Positions 55,277 to 64,000 of a stretch of 64,000 nucleotides of DNA are shown piece after piece. The notes beneath the pieces were generated by a model that was given only the letters and a program-made list of their open reading frames with translations, was not told the origin of the DNA and did no database searches. Position numbers and translations under genes: made by a program. Source of the DNA: Thereva unica (Eukaryota; Arthropoda; Insecta; Diptera; Therevidae); assembly GCA_949987705.1 (NCBI GenBank), contig OX465282.1, forward strand, positions 92,430,070 through 92,494,069. Reading direction: 5' to 3'. Numbering within the stretch: position 1 is the first letter of the stretch; the number at the start of each line of letters is the position of its first letter.

Positions 55277-55935
55277 GGGTGGTCCTTAAAAAACTTTTTT
55301 CTTAATTTTCTTTGGGGCACCTTGTTACTTTGTTCTACTATATAAAAAAGGATTACTGTAATTTTTTGGGATTTTTAGACTTACGTTTAGGGGTCGCTAC
55401 CGCTATGCATAAATTCAATATTTTAGGAATGTCATCTGGTCCTATTTGGGCATTCTCCATTGTCTTCTTCATTTTTGTTGCTTTCATTTGTTAAAGCATC
55501 GAACATTTTCCTTTAGAACAGCTGATAGTTTCAAGCACGATATGCTTATACTTACCCAAGAAATGACTTGCAGCTTTTGAAGAATTTAAAAGATTATGAA
55601 AGTGTCAATAAGGAAATTTCAAAGTGCGCAATGAAAAATTTTTTCTCCGGCTTTTTTATTACTTATCAGAGGAACTATCAGAGGAAATGGTTGCAGTTGT
55701 ACTTTTTGATGACGAAGCTCTTGTAGACAAGGCAAAAAAATGAAGAAAAACCATAGAGGAAGGCCCAAATAGATCCAGATATCATTCCTAAAATATTGAA
55801 TTTATACTTCGCGGTAGCGACCCCAAACCTCAGTCTAAAAATCTCAAAAAATTACAGTAATCCTTTTTTATATAGTAGAACAAAGTAACAAGGTGAACCA
55901 AAGAAAATTAAGAAAAAAGTTTTCAAGGACCACCC
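55277..55935. mobile_element. Long-TIR MITE, 659 bp, TA-flanked (Tc1/mariner type)
   Basis: TIRs begin GGGTGGTCCTTAAAAAACTT and extend ~200 bases with good pairing (CTTGTTACTTTGTTCTACTA, GGGGTCGCTACCG). TA lies at both outer edges (55275-55276, 55936-55937). No transposase frame. Confidence 0.75.
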
Positions 55936-56096
55936 TAATATATACATGTGTATGTACATTATGATAATTGTAAAAGCATTTTTACAGAAGTACATAATCA
56001 CTTTGCATGCATTGTGCGCCAACGAGATTCACAATCAATATTTCTGCATTTTGAAGCAAAATTTGCCGAAATGATATAGGTAGATGGTTTACACTA

Positions 56097-56211
56097 GGTG
56101 TGTTCGCGTACTCGCCTGCGGGTTTCATCAGGCGCCAGAAAGCGCCCGAAACCGCCAGATTTCTGTTCGTTCCTGTTCGATGGAACCCGCAGGCGAGTAC
56201 GCGAACACTCC
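56097..56211. mobile_element. Short TIR MITE, 115 bp, TA-flanked
   Basis: Ends GGTGTGTTCGCGTACTCGCC and (reversed) GGAGTGTTCGCGTACTCGCC pair for ~30 bases (continuing TGCGGGTT). TA flanks both sides. Confidence 0.65.
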
Positions 56212-56239
56212 TATTGTCTAGTAGTGATAAGCAGAAATG

Positions 56240-56410
56240 GTCTTGTTCTTGCAGTCTTGTCTTGTTCTTGCACATTTAGCAAGAACAAGACTTAGTTATG
56301 CCCGCAAGAACAAGAACAAGACTTAGTTATGCCTGCAAGAACAAGAACAAGACAGACTGAAAGAGAACAAGACAAGAACAAGACTAGACTAGTCTTTTCT
56401 TGTTCTTGCG
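56240..56410. repeat. Inverted minisatellite of TCTTGTTCTTGC units, array 2
   Basis: Same organisation as array 1: TCTTGTTCTTGC units, ACATTTA, then GCAAGAACAAGA units separated by ACTTAGTTATGCCYG. It is longer than array 1 and ends with a further direct TCTTGTTCTTGC at about 56398. Confidence 0.7.
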
Positions 56411-56541
56411 TTTGCTCATTACTAGCAGAGTCATTAAGGGTAAATCAAAACTTGTCTTATTTTAAGTTTATGGATACGGCGAGTTACGGAAGCTACTTTT
56501 TGCCGTGCTATAACTTCGACTAAATATTGCTTTCATCCATA

Positions 56542-57314
56542 ATGCTGTAAACATGCTAAGGGCGAAAATAGTTTCCACAGCGACTGGCAAAAGCGAATAG
56601 AACACACAGCTTTTCTATGAGTATGAAGGGTGCAGCACAATATGCAGACCACTCGACGACGAGGTCGCCGAAAGTGGCGACTCAATCAATCCAAGTTCTA
56701 TTTCGTAGCCGTCGCCCCTCAAAGTTGCCTGGGCGGTGTGACATGGGATTTTGTTGCTATTCTCGTATGTTCCTGTGCGCGTGTGTAGCATTCGGACAGG
56801 GAGACTATACAAGGAGGTATAACTCCGTGTTGTCACTTTTCGTTTGATTAATGAGGGCGCCACAGTCACATGTACCCCAAAAAACATGGTCGAGTATATT
56901 CATCCGGTTGATGGCAAAGTCCGTTAACTGCAAAGATATTTTATGTTTACGCCTAACTTAAAAAATCAGCTTCTAAATTGGATTTATATCGATGTCATTT
57001 TTCGTATTTAACCAATTTATGAATTTTTCCAATGAATTTTTATTATTTTCCAATGAATTTTTTTTGCATTGCTTCATTTTCGGGTAAAATTCAGCTAACT
57101 TCATGTGGGGCACGTCAGCTTTAGGCGACATCTGTGGCAAACAATGAACTAGAAGTTTAGTTTCTGCTACCCATCCATTTCCGGTTATTTTTCCCATAAG
57201 AGTTATATCTCCTTGTATAGCCTCCATGCATTCGGATGTCGAAGATGATTATTCTTGTGTGTGCTTTTTAATTTGTGTGCACCGTCGCCGTCGCCCTTAG
57301 CATGTTTACAGCAT
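56542..57314. repeat. 24-bp perfect inverted repeats enclosing ~725 bp
   Basis: ATGCTGTAAACATGCTAAGG (56542) and its reverse complement (ending 57314) match for 24 bases. Two overlapping minus-strand frames (57403-57203, 66 codons; 57227-56973, 84 codons) lie in and beside it and match no family I know. It could be a TIR element or an inverted duplication. Confidence 0.5.
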
Positions 57315-57664
57315 AAACCGTATATCATTAAAGCAAAATTCACACCCAGCGGGGAATTAAAGCTCTTTTGAAAAGACTCTGAAGCGCTGAAAAGAAATTC
57401 CATCGCGTTTCTTATTTATATCCCAATTTCTTTCCTTTTAGGCATGTCATCAAACCGAAGCGCTTTTATTTTGTTGTTAAAATAGCGCAATCGAAGCCTG
57501 GAAATTAAAGCTCTTCGGAAGCTCCTGAAGCTTTCGTGTCCATAGTTTCAATATTTTTGCTATTTTCCTAAAATCCAACCCATAATAATTTTTCAGTTTT
57601 AATAATAAAATTTTGCACAAGTAGCTGAAATACATTTATCAAAATAATTATTCAACAGCATTAT

Positions 57665-58316
57665 TCTAAATATATAAAAATCTCGTATCACAGTGTTTGT
57701 TATCGAGCTCCTCCGAAACGGGTTGACCGATTTTAAGAAATTTTTTGTGTATATTTGGTAGGTCTGAGAATAGTTCGTATGCTATTTTTATATCCTTAAC
57801 CAAGAGGAACAGCTGAAAAATCTAACAAAAATGGTAACTTTGGGAATTCTCACTTCAGTTTAGTTTCAATAGCGTCATGGCCTACCTATTGTTTGGACAG
57901 CTTCGTAAATGTAAAATTGTCATTAAATTGAATCACCATTAATGAAAGCTTCAAATTTACGCAGCTGTCAAACAATAGGTAGGCCATGACGCTATTGAAA
58001 CTAAACTAAAATACAATAAGCAATATAGTATACTCAAACTCAATATACCGTTAGAATCATGGCGGCCGTCTCAAGAGGGCGGAATATCACTTTCTTCACA
58101 ACCCCTCGACATGTGTATCAGATGAAAGGGTATGATAAGTAGAATACAATAAGCAATGTACCCTTGGATCCATGGCGGACGTCGCAAGACCCACCCGTTC
58201 TTTGAGGCACTTCATCTGTGTAAAATTCATATCTCGAAAAATTCCAAATCAATGAATGGTTTTTATTGGCTACTGTTGGCTTACGGTTGCAGCGAGGCGT
58301 ACCGGGTCCCATCTAG
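57665..58316 (-). mobile_element. Putative non-autonomous Helitron, ~650 bp (strand tentative)
   Basis: The left end TCTAAATATATAAAAATCTC followed by GTATCACAGTGTTTGTT and CGAAACGGGTTGACCGATTT is the common 5' signature of insect Helitrons. The right end GCGTACCGGGTCCCATCTAG, followed by T, fits a 3' CTAG terminus, so the termini imply plus orientation. The internal ATGGCGGCCG-type unit matches 14136-14565 in reverse. A foldback element (57850-58006) lies inside. The preceding base is T rather than the expected A. Confidence 0.5.
57850..58006. repeat. Foldback element, ~157 bp, nested in the Helitron-like sequence
   Basis: AGTTTAGTTTCAATAGCGTC opens the left arm; the right arm is its reverse complement. 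Arms pair for ~55 bases (through ATGGCCTACCTATTGTTT), with a centre around 57928. TSD unclear. Confidence 0.7.
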
Positions 58317-58545
58317 TTCAATAATAAAATTTCACTTATTGTTTTCACCACAAATAGCATTTTACAATTGATGCGGTCTTACAAAAACCACAAATAAGAG
58401 AAAACTTGAGAAAAACAAAGCAAAAATTGGGAGTCTAGAATGCGTGCTTCCATAGAGCTTCCATAACAAATGAATTGGAAGCGCTACATTCTTGCTTCTT
58501 TTGGCAGCGCTTGATTAATTTTCCGCTTCTTCTTCCTCTTATACA

Positions 58546-58882
58546 TTTTTAATCCCTCGTGGGAGAAAAGTGTTGCCCTCCAGCGAACTCTGTGTTTTGC
58601 TGTATGTAGATCCCACCTCCGTCCAGGACTCCCCAGTTGCTATGGCCACTGCCAATTAGGCATTCCTCCACTTTGTTTTAAATCTTCCAACTCGAAGAGT
58701 ACCTTGTGGATTCCAGTGAAGGGCTTACTTGGTTAGATTGCCGTTCTCGCGTCACAAGGTGTGGGTAATGCAATTCCATTTCATTTGCCTGATTTCGTCG
58801 TCTATTATTTCTTGGTCGGCAAGAAAAGGCGGCATAGTTCTTCATTTCAAATTCTATCTTGCCAGCTGATTTTTAGATATGA
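58546..58882 (-). pseudogene. RTE copy C, decayed 3' fragment
   Basis: Aligns by eye with the last ~340 bases of RTE copies A and B (TTAATCCCTC.TGGGA, GTTGCCCTCCAGCG.ACTCT, CCAGTTGCTATGGC, CACAAGGTGTGG, TTCTATCTTGCCAGC.GATT). It has many substitutions and small indels, so it is much older. It ends abruptly at about 58882. Confidence 0.85.
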
Positions 58883-59009
58883 CCATTGAGAATATATACG
58901 TTGAGAAGTCGGCATTTATTTTCTTCTTTCCTCATCGCTGGGTCCAATTTCTCCCATAGTACCAAAACCTACTTGAAAGTACAAAATTGATAATGGATTA
59001 ATGGGCAAA

Positions 59010-59104
59010 GCCCCTATGATGAAAGTCGAATCATGTTTGGTGACAAGTCGTTTGACTTGAAGTAAGTGACGTTCCAATCGAACTACGACTTTCAGCACAG
59101 GTCC
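59010..59104. repeat. ~97-bp MITE, copy 1 of an inverted pair
   Basis: Ends GCCCCTATGATGAAAGTCGA and (reversed) GGACCTGTGCTGAAAGTCG form short TIRs. The body resembles the reverse complement of 59132-59230. Confidence 0.5.
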
Positions 59105-59131
59105 TAGAGTGGAAATGCTAAGTCTACTTTA

Positions 59132-59230
59132 GGCCCCTGTACTGAAAGTTATGATTCGACTGAAATGTCACTTTCACTAGCTCAAACTACTTGTTCTGTC
59201 GTGACGATTCGACTTTCAGCACCGCGGCCC
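59132..59230. repeat. ~99-bp MITE, copy 2 of an inverted pair
   Basis: Ends GGCCCCTGTACTGAAAGT and (reversed) GGGCCGCGGTGCTGAAAGTC. Together with 59010-59104 it makes a head-to-head pair. TSDs not clear. Confidence 0.5.
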
Positions 59231-60085
59231 ATGATTATGATGGAAGAAATGCAGGGATCAGAGGAAAATGCATGAACATTTCAAGTTCCACTTATCTGCT
59301 ATGATGAAGTCCGTCTATGGATAAAATTAATTGTTGGCTGTTCGGAGAAGTGCACTTTGTTATCTGTTTAAGTGCAGAAATATTTAAGTCAACAGTTTTG
59401 ATGCATATTCTATTTTTATTTTCATTATTTAATTGTGTCGTTTTTTATGTTAATTTTTCTGTTACAGTAAAATGGTCAGTTATGTATGTATGTTTCAAAA
59501 ATTGCAGCGAAACGAAATTCTTAAATATTGTTGCTCTTGTTATATTCTATTCTTGTCTTTCCTAGTAAATACTACAAAATATTAAAACAATTTTTCGCCA
59601 TAACATGCAAATATTATTTTGTTGTAGCAGATCCACCATCAAGGATATTTATGTTCATATATCCCACAACCATATGATTTTTCACTTTTTTCCTCTCTTC
59701 AAGGTAGTTGTCGAGCAAATTTATGAAATTAATACGAATTTGGCTCAGGGACTGTCACTCCACGGTAAAACAATGAGCAATTAAATTACATTTGCATCAG
59801 TAATTTTTCAATGTAGCATGGTAACAAGATGAGTATCTCTCGCATTTGTTATATGCACTTGGTTTCTCCAGCTATCCCTTCATGTTATAATAGTCAGAAT
59901 GCGTGAATATTGTAATATTAAAATCTATTTTTAAATTGTTAACAAGATCAATAACTACTAATCATAGTTCTTTTATGGACTTATGTTTATACAAAATTTA
60001 TTAAAGCTAAAATTGCAATTTAGTTGTAGCGGAGATTATAGGACGAACGCAAGTGTTCGACGCGTAAAAACTGAACGTACTGGCT
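59231..60085. other. No recognised gene
   Basis: AT-rich flank of the copia element. An 82-codon hydrophobic frame (59317-59565, +) has no recognisable family. Confidence 0.4.
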
Positions 60086-60319
60086 AACGAACTGGTCCTG
60101 GAAAAAAACCACTTCCAAGAAGGCCTCGGACCTAATTGTTCACACGGCTAAGATTCAAGAAACGAAATATGGACTTCGGTTTGGCTACATGAAAGGTAAG
60201 GATAATGAGCCCTAAGATCACTACTATTGGATTTAGAAAGGTACAAAGTAAAAGTCGCAGCATTGCAAGGAACAAGGTGGACCAACAAAGACATAAATGA
60301 TGTTAGAACTCATACCATC

Positions 60320-60628
60320 TGTTAGGAGGTTATGTCATAATGTAAAGAAAAATGTTCCAGTCCTTTAATTTTCGTAAGGAGTATTTATTTAATAGAATGA
60401 AAATTAGATCAACGACTTCAATTTAATATAAATTACTTTATAAAGATGACTAAAAATATTGCAAATAAAAAGAAACTCAATTATAAATTCTCAGTTATAG
60501 CAGCAGCAGCACGTTGCTTAAAAGTCGAAAAGCGAAGGGGAAGAAGAAGAAGAAGAAGTATATGTCAAATAGAAAATTGGCATGGACTTTGGACTCCATA
60601 TACATATAAAATTGCGCCAGTGTCAACA
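60320..60628 (-). repeat. Copia 3' LTR, duplicated copy (309 bp)
   Basis: The minus strand runs TGTTGACACTGG...CTCCTAACA, preceded by a purine tract GCGAGAGGGAG. AATAAA on the minus strand lies near 60387. Identical to 61495-61803. Confidence 0.85.
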
Positions 60629-60661
60629 CTCCCTCTCGCAATTTTGATGTTGCCTTAAAAA

Positions 60662-61235
60662 TTATGCAAGGTCGTACTGTTCTCTGAAACATATGCACTT
60701 ATCTTTACTGAGTGCTTTGGTCAATGGATCTGCCAATTGCTCTTGAGTTGAAACGAATTGAACATCAATTTCCCCATCCTCTTGCTTATCACATGTGTAA
60801 AAAAATTGAACTTCAACATGTTTGGTTCTTTCTTTGGTTGGTTTCGACGAATCAGGATTCTTTACGATCGTGATGGCTCTTTGGTTGTCACACATAACTG
60901 CTGTTGCTTCGATTTGTTCACATTTTAAATCCTTTAGCAATCGTCTCAAGCATACAGTGCCCTTTGTTGCAGCACAAAGTGCTATGAATTCAGCCTCTGT
61001 CGTCGATAGTTTGCTTCTTTGAACACCAAGTAATTGGACCTCCATTTAGAAAGCACACCCATCCTGTTGTACTTCGTCTCCTGCCCAAGTCTCCTGCCCA
61101 ATCTGCGTCGCAATAAACACTCAATTTCGTATCGTTTGTATCACACCTAAAAGTTATTCCAATATCTACGGTTCCTTTCAAGTATGCCAGTACTTTCTTT
61201 ACTTCCAACCAGTGTACTTCATTCGGCTGCTCCAT
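60662..61235 (-). pseudogene. Duplicated copia pol fragment (RT end and RNase H)
   Basis: Extra copy of the pol C-terminus: 61235-60990 encodes the segment with YCDADWAGD and RRSTTGWVCFL, then a frameshift, and 61045-60662 encodes STTEAEFIALCAATKG to the stop. It carries the same frameshift as the right-hand copy, so the frameshift came before the duplication. It has no upstream RT or integrase. Confidence 0.9.
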
Positions 61236-61494
61236 GTATCTGCTTAATATACCTACAATAACGAACTGGTCCTGGAAAAAAAACCACTTCCAAGAAGGCC
61301 TCGGACCTAATTGTTCACACGGCTAAGATTCAAGAAACGAAATATGGACTTCGGTTTGGCTACATGAAAGGTAAGGATAATGAGCCCTAAGATCACTACT
61401 ATTGGATTTAGAAAGGTACAAAGTAAAAGTCGCAGCATTGCAAGGAACAAGGTGGACCAACAAAGACATAAATGATGTTAGAACTCATACCATC

Positions 61495-61803
61495 TGTTAG
61501 GAGGTTATGTCATAATGTAAAGAAAAATGTTCCAGTCCTTTAATTTTCGTAAGGAGTATTTATTTAATAGAATGAAAATTAGATCAACGACTTCAATTTA
61601 ATATAAATTACTTTATAAAGATGACTAAAAATATTGCAAATAAAAAGAAACTCAATTATAAATTCTCAGTTATAGCAGCAGCAGCACGTTGCTTAAAAGT
61701 CGAAAAGCGAAGGGGAAGAAGAAGAAGAAGAAGTATATGTCAAATAGAAAATTGGCATGGACTTTGGACTCCATATACATATAAAATTGCGCCAGTGTCA
61801 ACA
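61495..61803 (-). repeat. Copia 3' LTR (309 bp)
   Basis: TGTTGACA...CCTAACA on the minus strand, with the purine tract GAGAGGGAG immediately before it (61804-61812). It ends the element whose pol lies to the right; the 5' LTR is outside the window. Confidence 0.88.
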
Positions 61804-61836
61804 CTCCCTCTCGCAATTTTGATGTTGCCTTAAAAA

Positions 61837-62220
61837 TTATGCAAGGTCGTACTGTTCTCTGAAACATATGCACTTATCTTTACTGAGTGCTTTGGTCAAT
61901 GGATCTGCCAATTGCTCTTGAGTTGAAACGAATTGAACATCAATTTCCCCATCCTCTTGCTTATCACATGTGTAAAAAAATTGAACTTCAACATGTTTGG
62001 TTCTTTCTTTGGTTGGTTTCGACGAATCAGGATTCTTTACGATCGTGATGGCTCTTTGGTTGTCACACATAACTGCTGTTGCTTCGATTTGTTCACATTT
62101 TAAATCCTTTAGCAATCGTCTCAAGCATACAGTGCCCTTTGTTGCAGCACAAAGTGCTATGAATTCAGCCTCTGTCGTCGATAGTTTGCTTCTTTGAACA
62201 CCAAGTAATTGGACCTCCAT
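61837..62220 (-). pseudogene. Copia pol C-terminal RNase H portion, frameshifted from main pol
   Basis: Encodes the end of Ty1/copia RNase H: STTEAEFIALCAATKGTVCL, CDNQRAITIVKNP, KERTKHVEVQFFYT and QLADPLTKAL, then a stop before the LTR. The main pol frame ends at 62165 in KKQTIDDRG; a one-base deletion near 62180-62190 separates the two. The ATG at 62220 is internal. Confidence 0.88.
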
Positions 62221-64000
62221 TTAGAAAGCACACCCATCCTGTTGTACTTCGTCTCCTGCCCAAGTCTCCTGCCCAATCTGCGTCGCAATAAACACTCAAT
62301 TTCGTATCGTTTGTATCACACCTAAAAGTTATTCCAATATCTACGGTTCCTTTCAAGTATGCCAGTACTTTCTTTACTTCCAACCAGTGTACTTCATTCG
62401 GCTGCTCCATGTATCTGCTTAATATACCTACAATATATGCTATATCTGGCCGTGTGCATATCATCAAATACATTAAAGATCCTATCGCCTCTCTATAAGG
62501 AAAACGTTTACATTCTTTAACATTATTGTCACTTTTAGTAAATTTCATACTAGGATCAGAAGGCGTGGAGGTAGGAATACAATCAAAATGATTAAAACGT
62601 TTTAAAACTTTTTCCGTATAAATCTTCTGATGAAGTTTGATTCTATTTTGATTCCTTTCGATTTGCATTCCAACGAAAAATTCTGCTATTTTATAAGTTA
62701 TATTAAATGCTTTGTGTAATTTCTTTAACAAAACTTCAATGCTTGACTCGTCGCTTCCACAAATTAAACCATCATCAACGTACAGTGCTAAAAATAGTTT
62801 CTGTTGGTTGATAAAATACGTAAATATACAGGGATCTGATCGTGATTGTTCAAAATTTAATTTAAGGAGAAAGCTTACAATTCTTTTGTTCCATTCTCGT
62901 GAGGATTGCTTGAGTCCATATAAACTTCGTTTTAATTTACAAACCCTGCTGTCTGTTTCAAAACCATAGGGTTGTTCCATGAAGATCTCTTCTGACACTT
63001 CACCGTGTAAAAAGGCTGTCTTGACATCGAATTGAAAAATCATTTGGTTGGATGCTGCAGCGATTGATATTAATGCTCGCACCGACTCGTACCGAACTAC
63101 TGGTGCAAACGTTTCTCCATAGTCTACACCTTTTCTTTGAGAACAACCTCTTGCAACAAGTCTCGCCTTATATTTTTCAATTTGTCCATTGGCATCAAAT
63201 TTTCTCTTGAATACCCAGCGATTACTAATAATATATTGAGCTTTTGATCTTGGAACTAACTCCCAGGTATCATTCGTTTTCAATGAATCAAGCTCATCAT
63301 AAATTGCATCTAACCAACTAGCTGAATCATCTGCTGCTAATGCCTCTTCTAGATTGACAGGCTCCACTTGCGCCATGAAGACTTCAGCTACTGTGGCTTC
63401 CGCGCTGTTACCACTTTCTTGTCTTCCTCTGAAATTTTTCCTCAAAACATATGGTGATCTGCTCAGTGGCAATCTAGGATTTTTGGCATTCTTTGGTGTC
63501 TTTTCTGTATTATCTGCCTTTCCATTTTCGTCTGCTGATTCAAAAACATCGTCGATATCATTGTTTTCTGATATCGTTTCCTGATCTTGATTTACTTCAT
63601 TTACAACGATATGAGGTTCATTTGGATATTCATTGAAGATTACGTCTCTCCGAATCATAATACTTCTTTTTACAGGATCAAACACTCGGTACGCTTTATT
63701 ACCTTCGCTGTAACCTATCATTAGACACTTTATCGAATTGACTTCCCATTTTGTGCGCTGTTCTTTAGGTACATGAACATAGCATTCGCTACCAAAAATT
63801 CTCAAATGTTTTACGGAAGGTTTAGATCCATACCATTTTTCAAAGGGCGTCACACCATCAACGTTTGCTGTGCGATTCTTTAAGTAAACGGCTGTGTTAC
63901 TGGCTTCTGCCCATAAGTATTCTGGCAAATTACGTGAATGTAGCATTGCCTTTGCACATTCAAGAATTGTCCTATTCTGACGTTCAATGAAACCATTTTG
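62165..64000 (-). pseudogene. pol: Ty1/copia Pol (integrase end, RT, start of RNase H), 5' part outside window
   Basis: Open from the right edge (GFIERQNRTILECAKAML, the end of the integrase core). The order integrase-RT-RNase H identifies copia. After the integrase C-terminus (EYLWAEASNTAVYLKNR, HLRIFGSECYVHVP) and an acidic linker, the RT has NRWVFKRKFDANG, KARLVARGCSQ, FDVKTAFLHGEVSEEIF, KLKRSLYGLKQSSREWN and the catalytic YVDD at 62771-62782. RNase H begins at SVYCDADWAGDL. A frameshift near 62185 cuts the RNase H. Otherwise the frame is intact over 590 codons, so the copy is fairly young. Confidence 0.92.

Larger units (their letters stand above)
60086..61259. repeat. Tandem duplication unit 1 (copia 3' end plus flank)
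   Basis: This ~1174-bp segment is repeated at 61260-62434 with one visible difference (A7 versus A8 near 60101/61276). It holds 234 bases of flank, a complete LTR, and the RNase H end of pol. The junction reads CCTACAATAACGAACTGG, with at most one or two bases of homology. Confidence 0.9.
61260..62434. repeat. Tandem duplication unit 2 (copia 3' end plus flank)
   Basis: Right-hand unit, contiguous with the rest of the copia pol gene at 62435-64000, so this is the original arrangement and unit 1 is the added copy. Confidence 0.9.

Noticed and set aside
60446..60658. A 70-codon plus-strand frame repeated exactly at 61621-61833
   Set aside because: It lies inside the copia LTR on the opposite strand and is repeated only because the segment is duplicated.
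1..64000. CRISPR arrays, tRNA or rRNA genes, bacterial-style operons
   Set aside because: No regularly spaced identical repeats, no tRNA A/B box pairs and no rRNA-like segments were seen; coding content is eukaryotic mobile elements.

Overview
The window looks like a repeat-dense stretch of an arthropod (most likely insect) nuclear genome. It is AT-rich, has no operons, tRNA or rRNA genes, and no host gene that I can recognise. Almost every coding signature belongs to a mobile element. The mix of Ty3/gypsy, copia, RTE, CR1/jockey-group, Helitron and PIF/Harbinger elements is typical of insect genomes. I cannot name the species.

Layout. 1-5.1 kb: 5' two thirds of a Ty3/gypsy LTR retrotransposon on the minus strand, with open gag and pol and a -1 frameshift site; its integrase lies beyond the left edge. 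6-10.7 kb: broken non-LTR elements on the minus strand. 13-20.1 kb: a truncated non-LTR element, Helitron-related tandem repeats, then a Helitron Rep gene split by a CR1-like element with an open 989-codon frame. 21-23.2 kb: terminal-inverted-repeat (TIR) elements. 25.2-30.3 kb: a full-length RTE element with a 14-bp target-site duplication (TSD), inserted in an older RTE relic whose two halves lie in opposite orientation. 31.9-34.4 kb: a complete PIF/Harbinger transposon with an intact three-exon transposase. 37.2-40.2 kb: miniature elements (MITEs), a nested RTE fragment and a second CR1 copy. 42-47.1 kb: foldback and miniature elements. 49.2-52.3 kb: a second copy of the 7-10 kb non-LTR family, carrying a hAT-type MITE, next to an RNase H relic. 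52.3-59.2 kb: short repeat families, TIR elements, a non-autonomous Helitron and a third RTE fragment. 60-64 kb: a copia element on the minus strand whose 3' end is tandemly duplicated.

How parts relate. The Harbinger element could in principle mobilise MITEs with 3-bp TSDs, and several such insertions sit in the same window. The RTE endonuclease/reverse transcriptase is the kind of enzyme that produced the three RTE copies here. Nesting gives relative ages: the older RTE relic came before the full-length RTE; a MITE came before the RTE fragment inside it; the Helitron came before the CR1-like element. I found no undescribed multi-gene system. The best leads are the gypsy leader and frameshift signals, the Harbinger element, the ORF1-less CR1 family, and the short repeat families of 44-57 kb.
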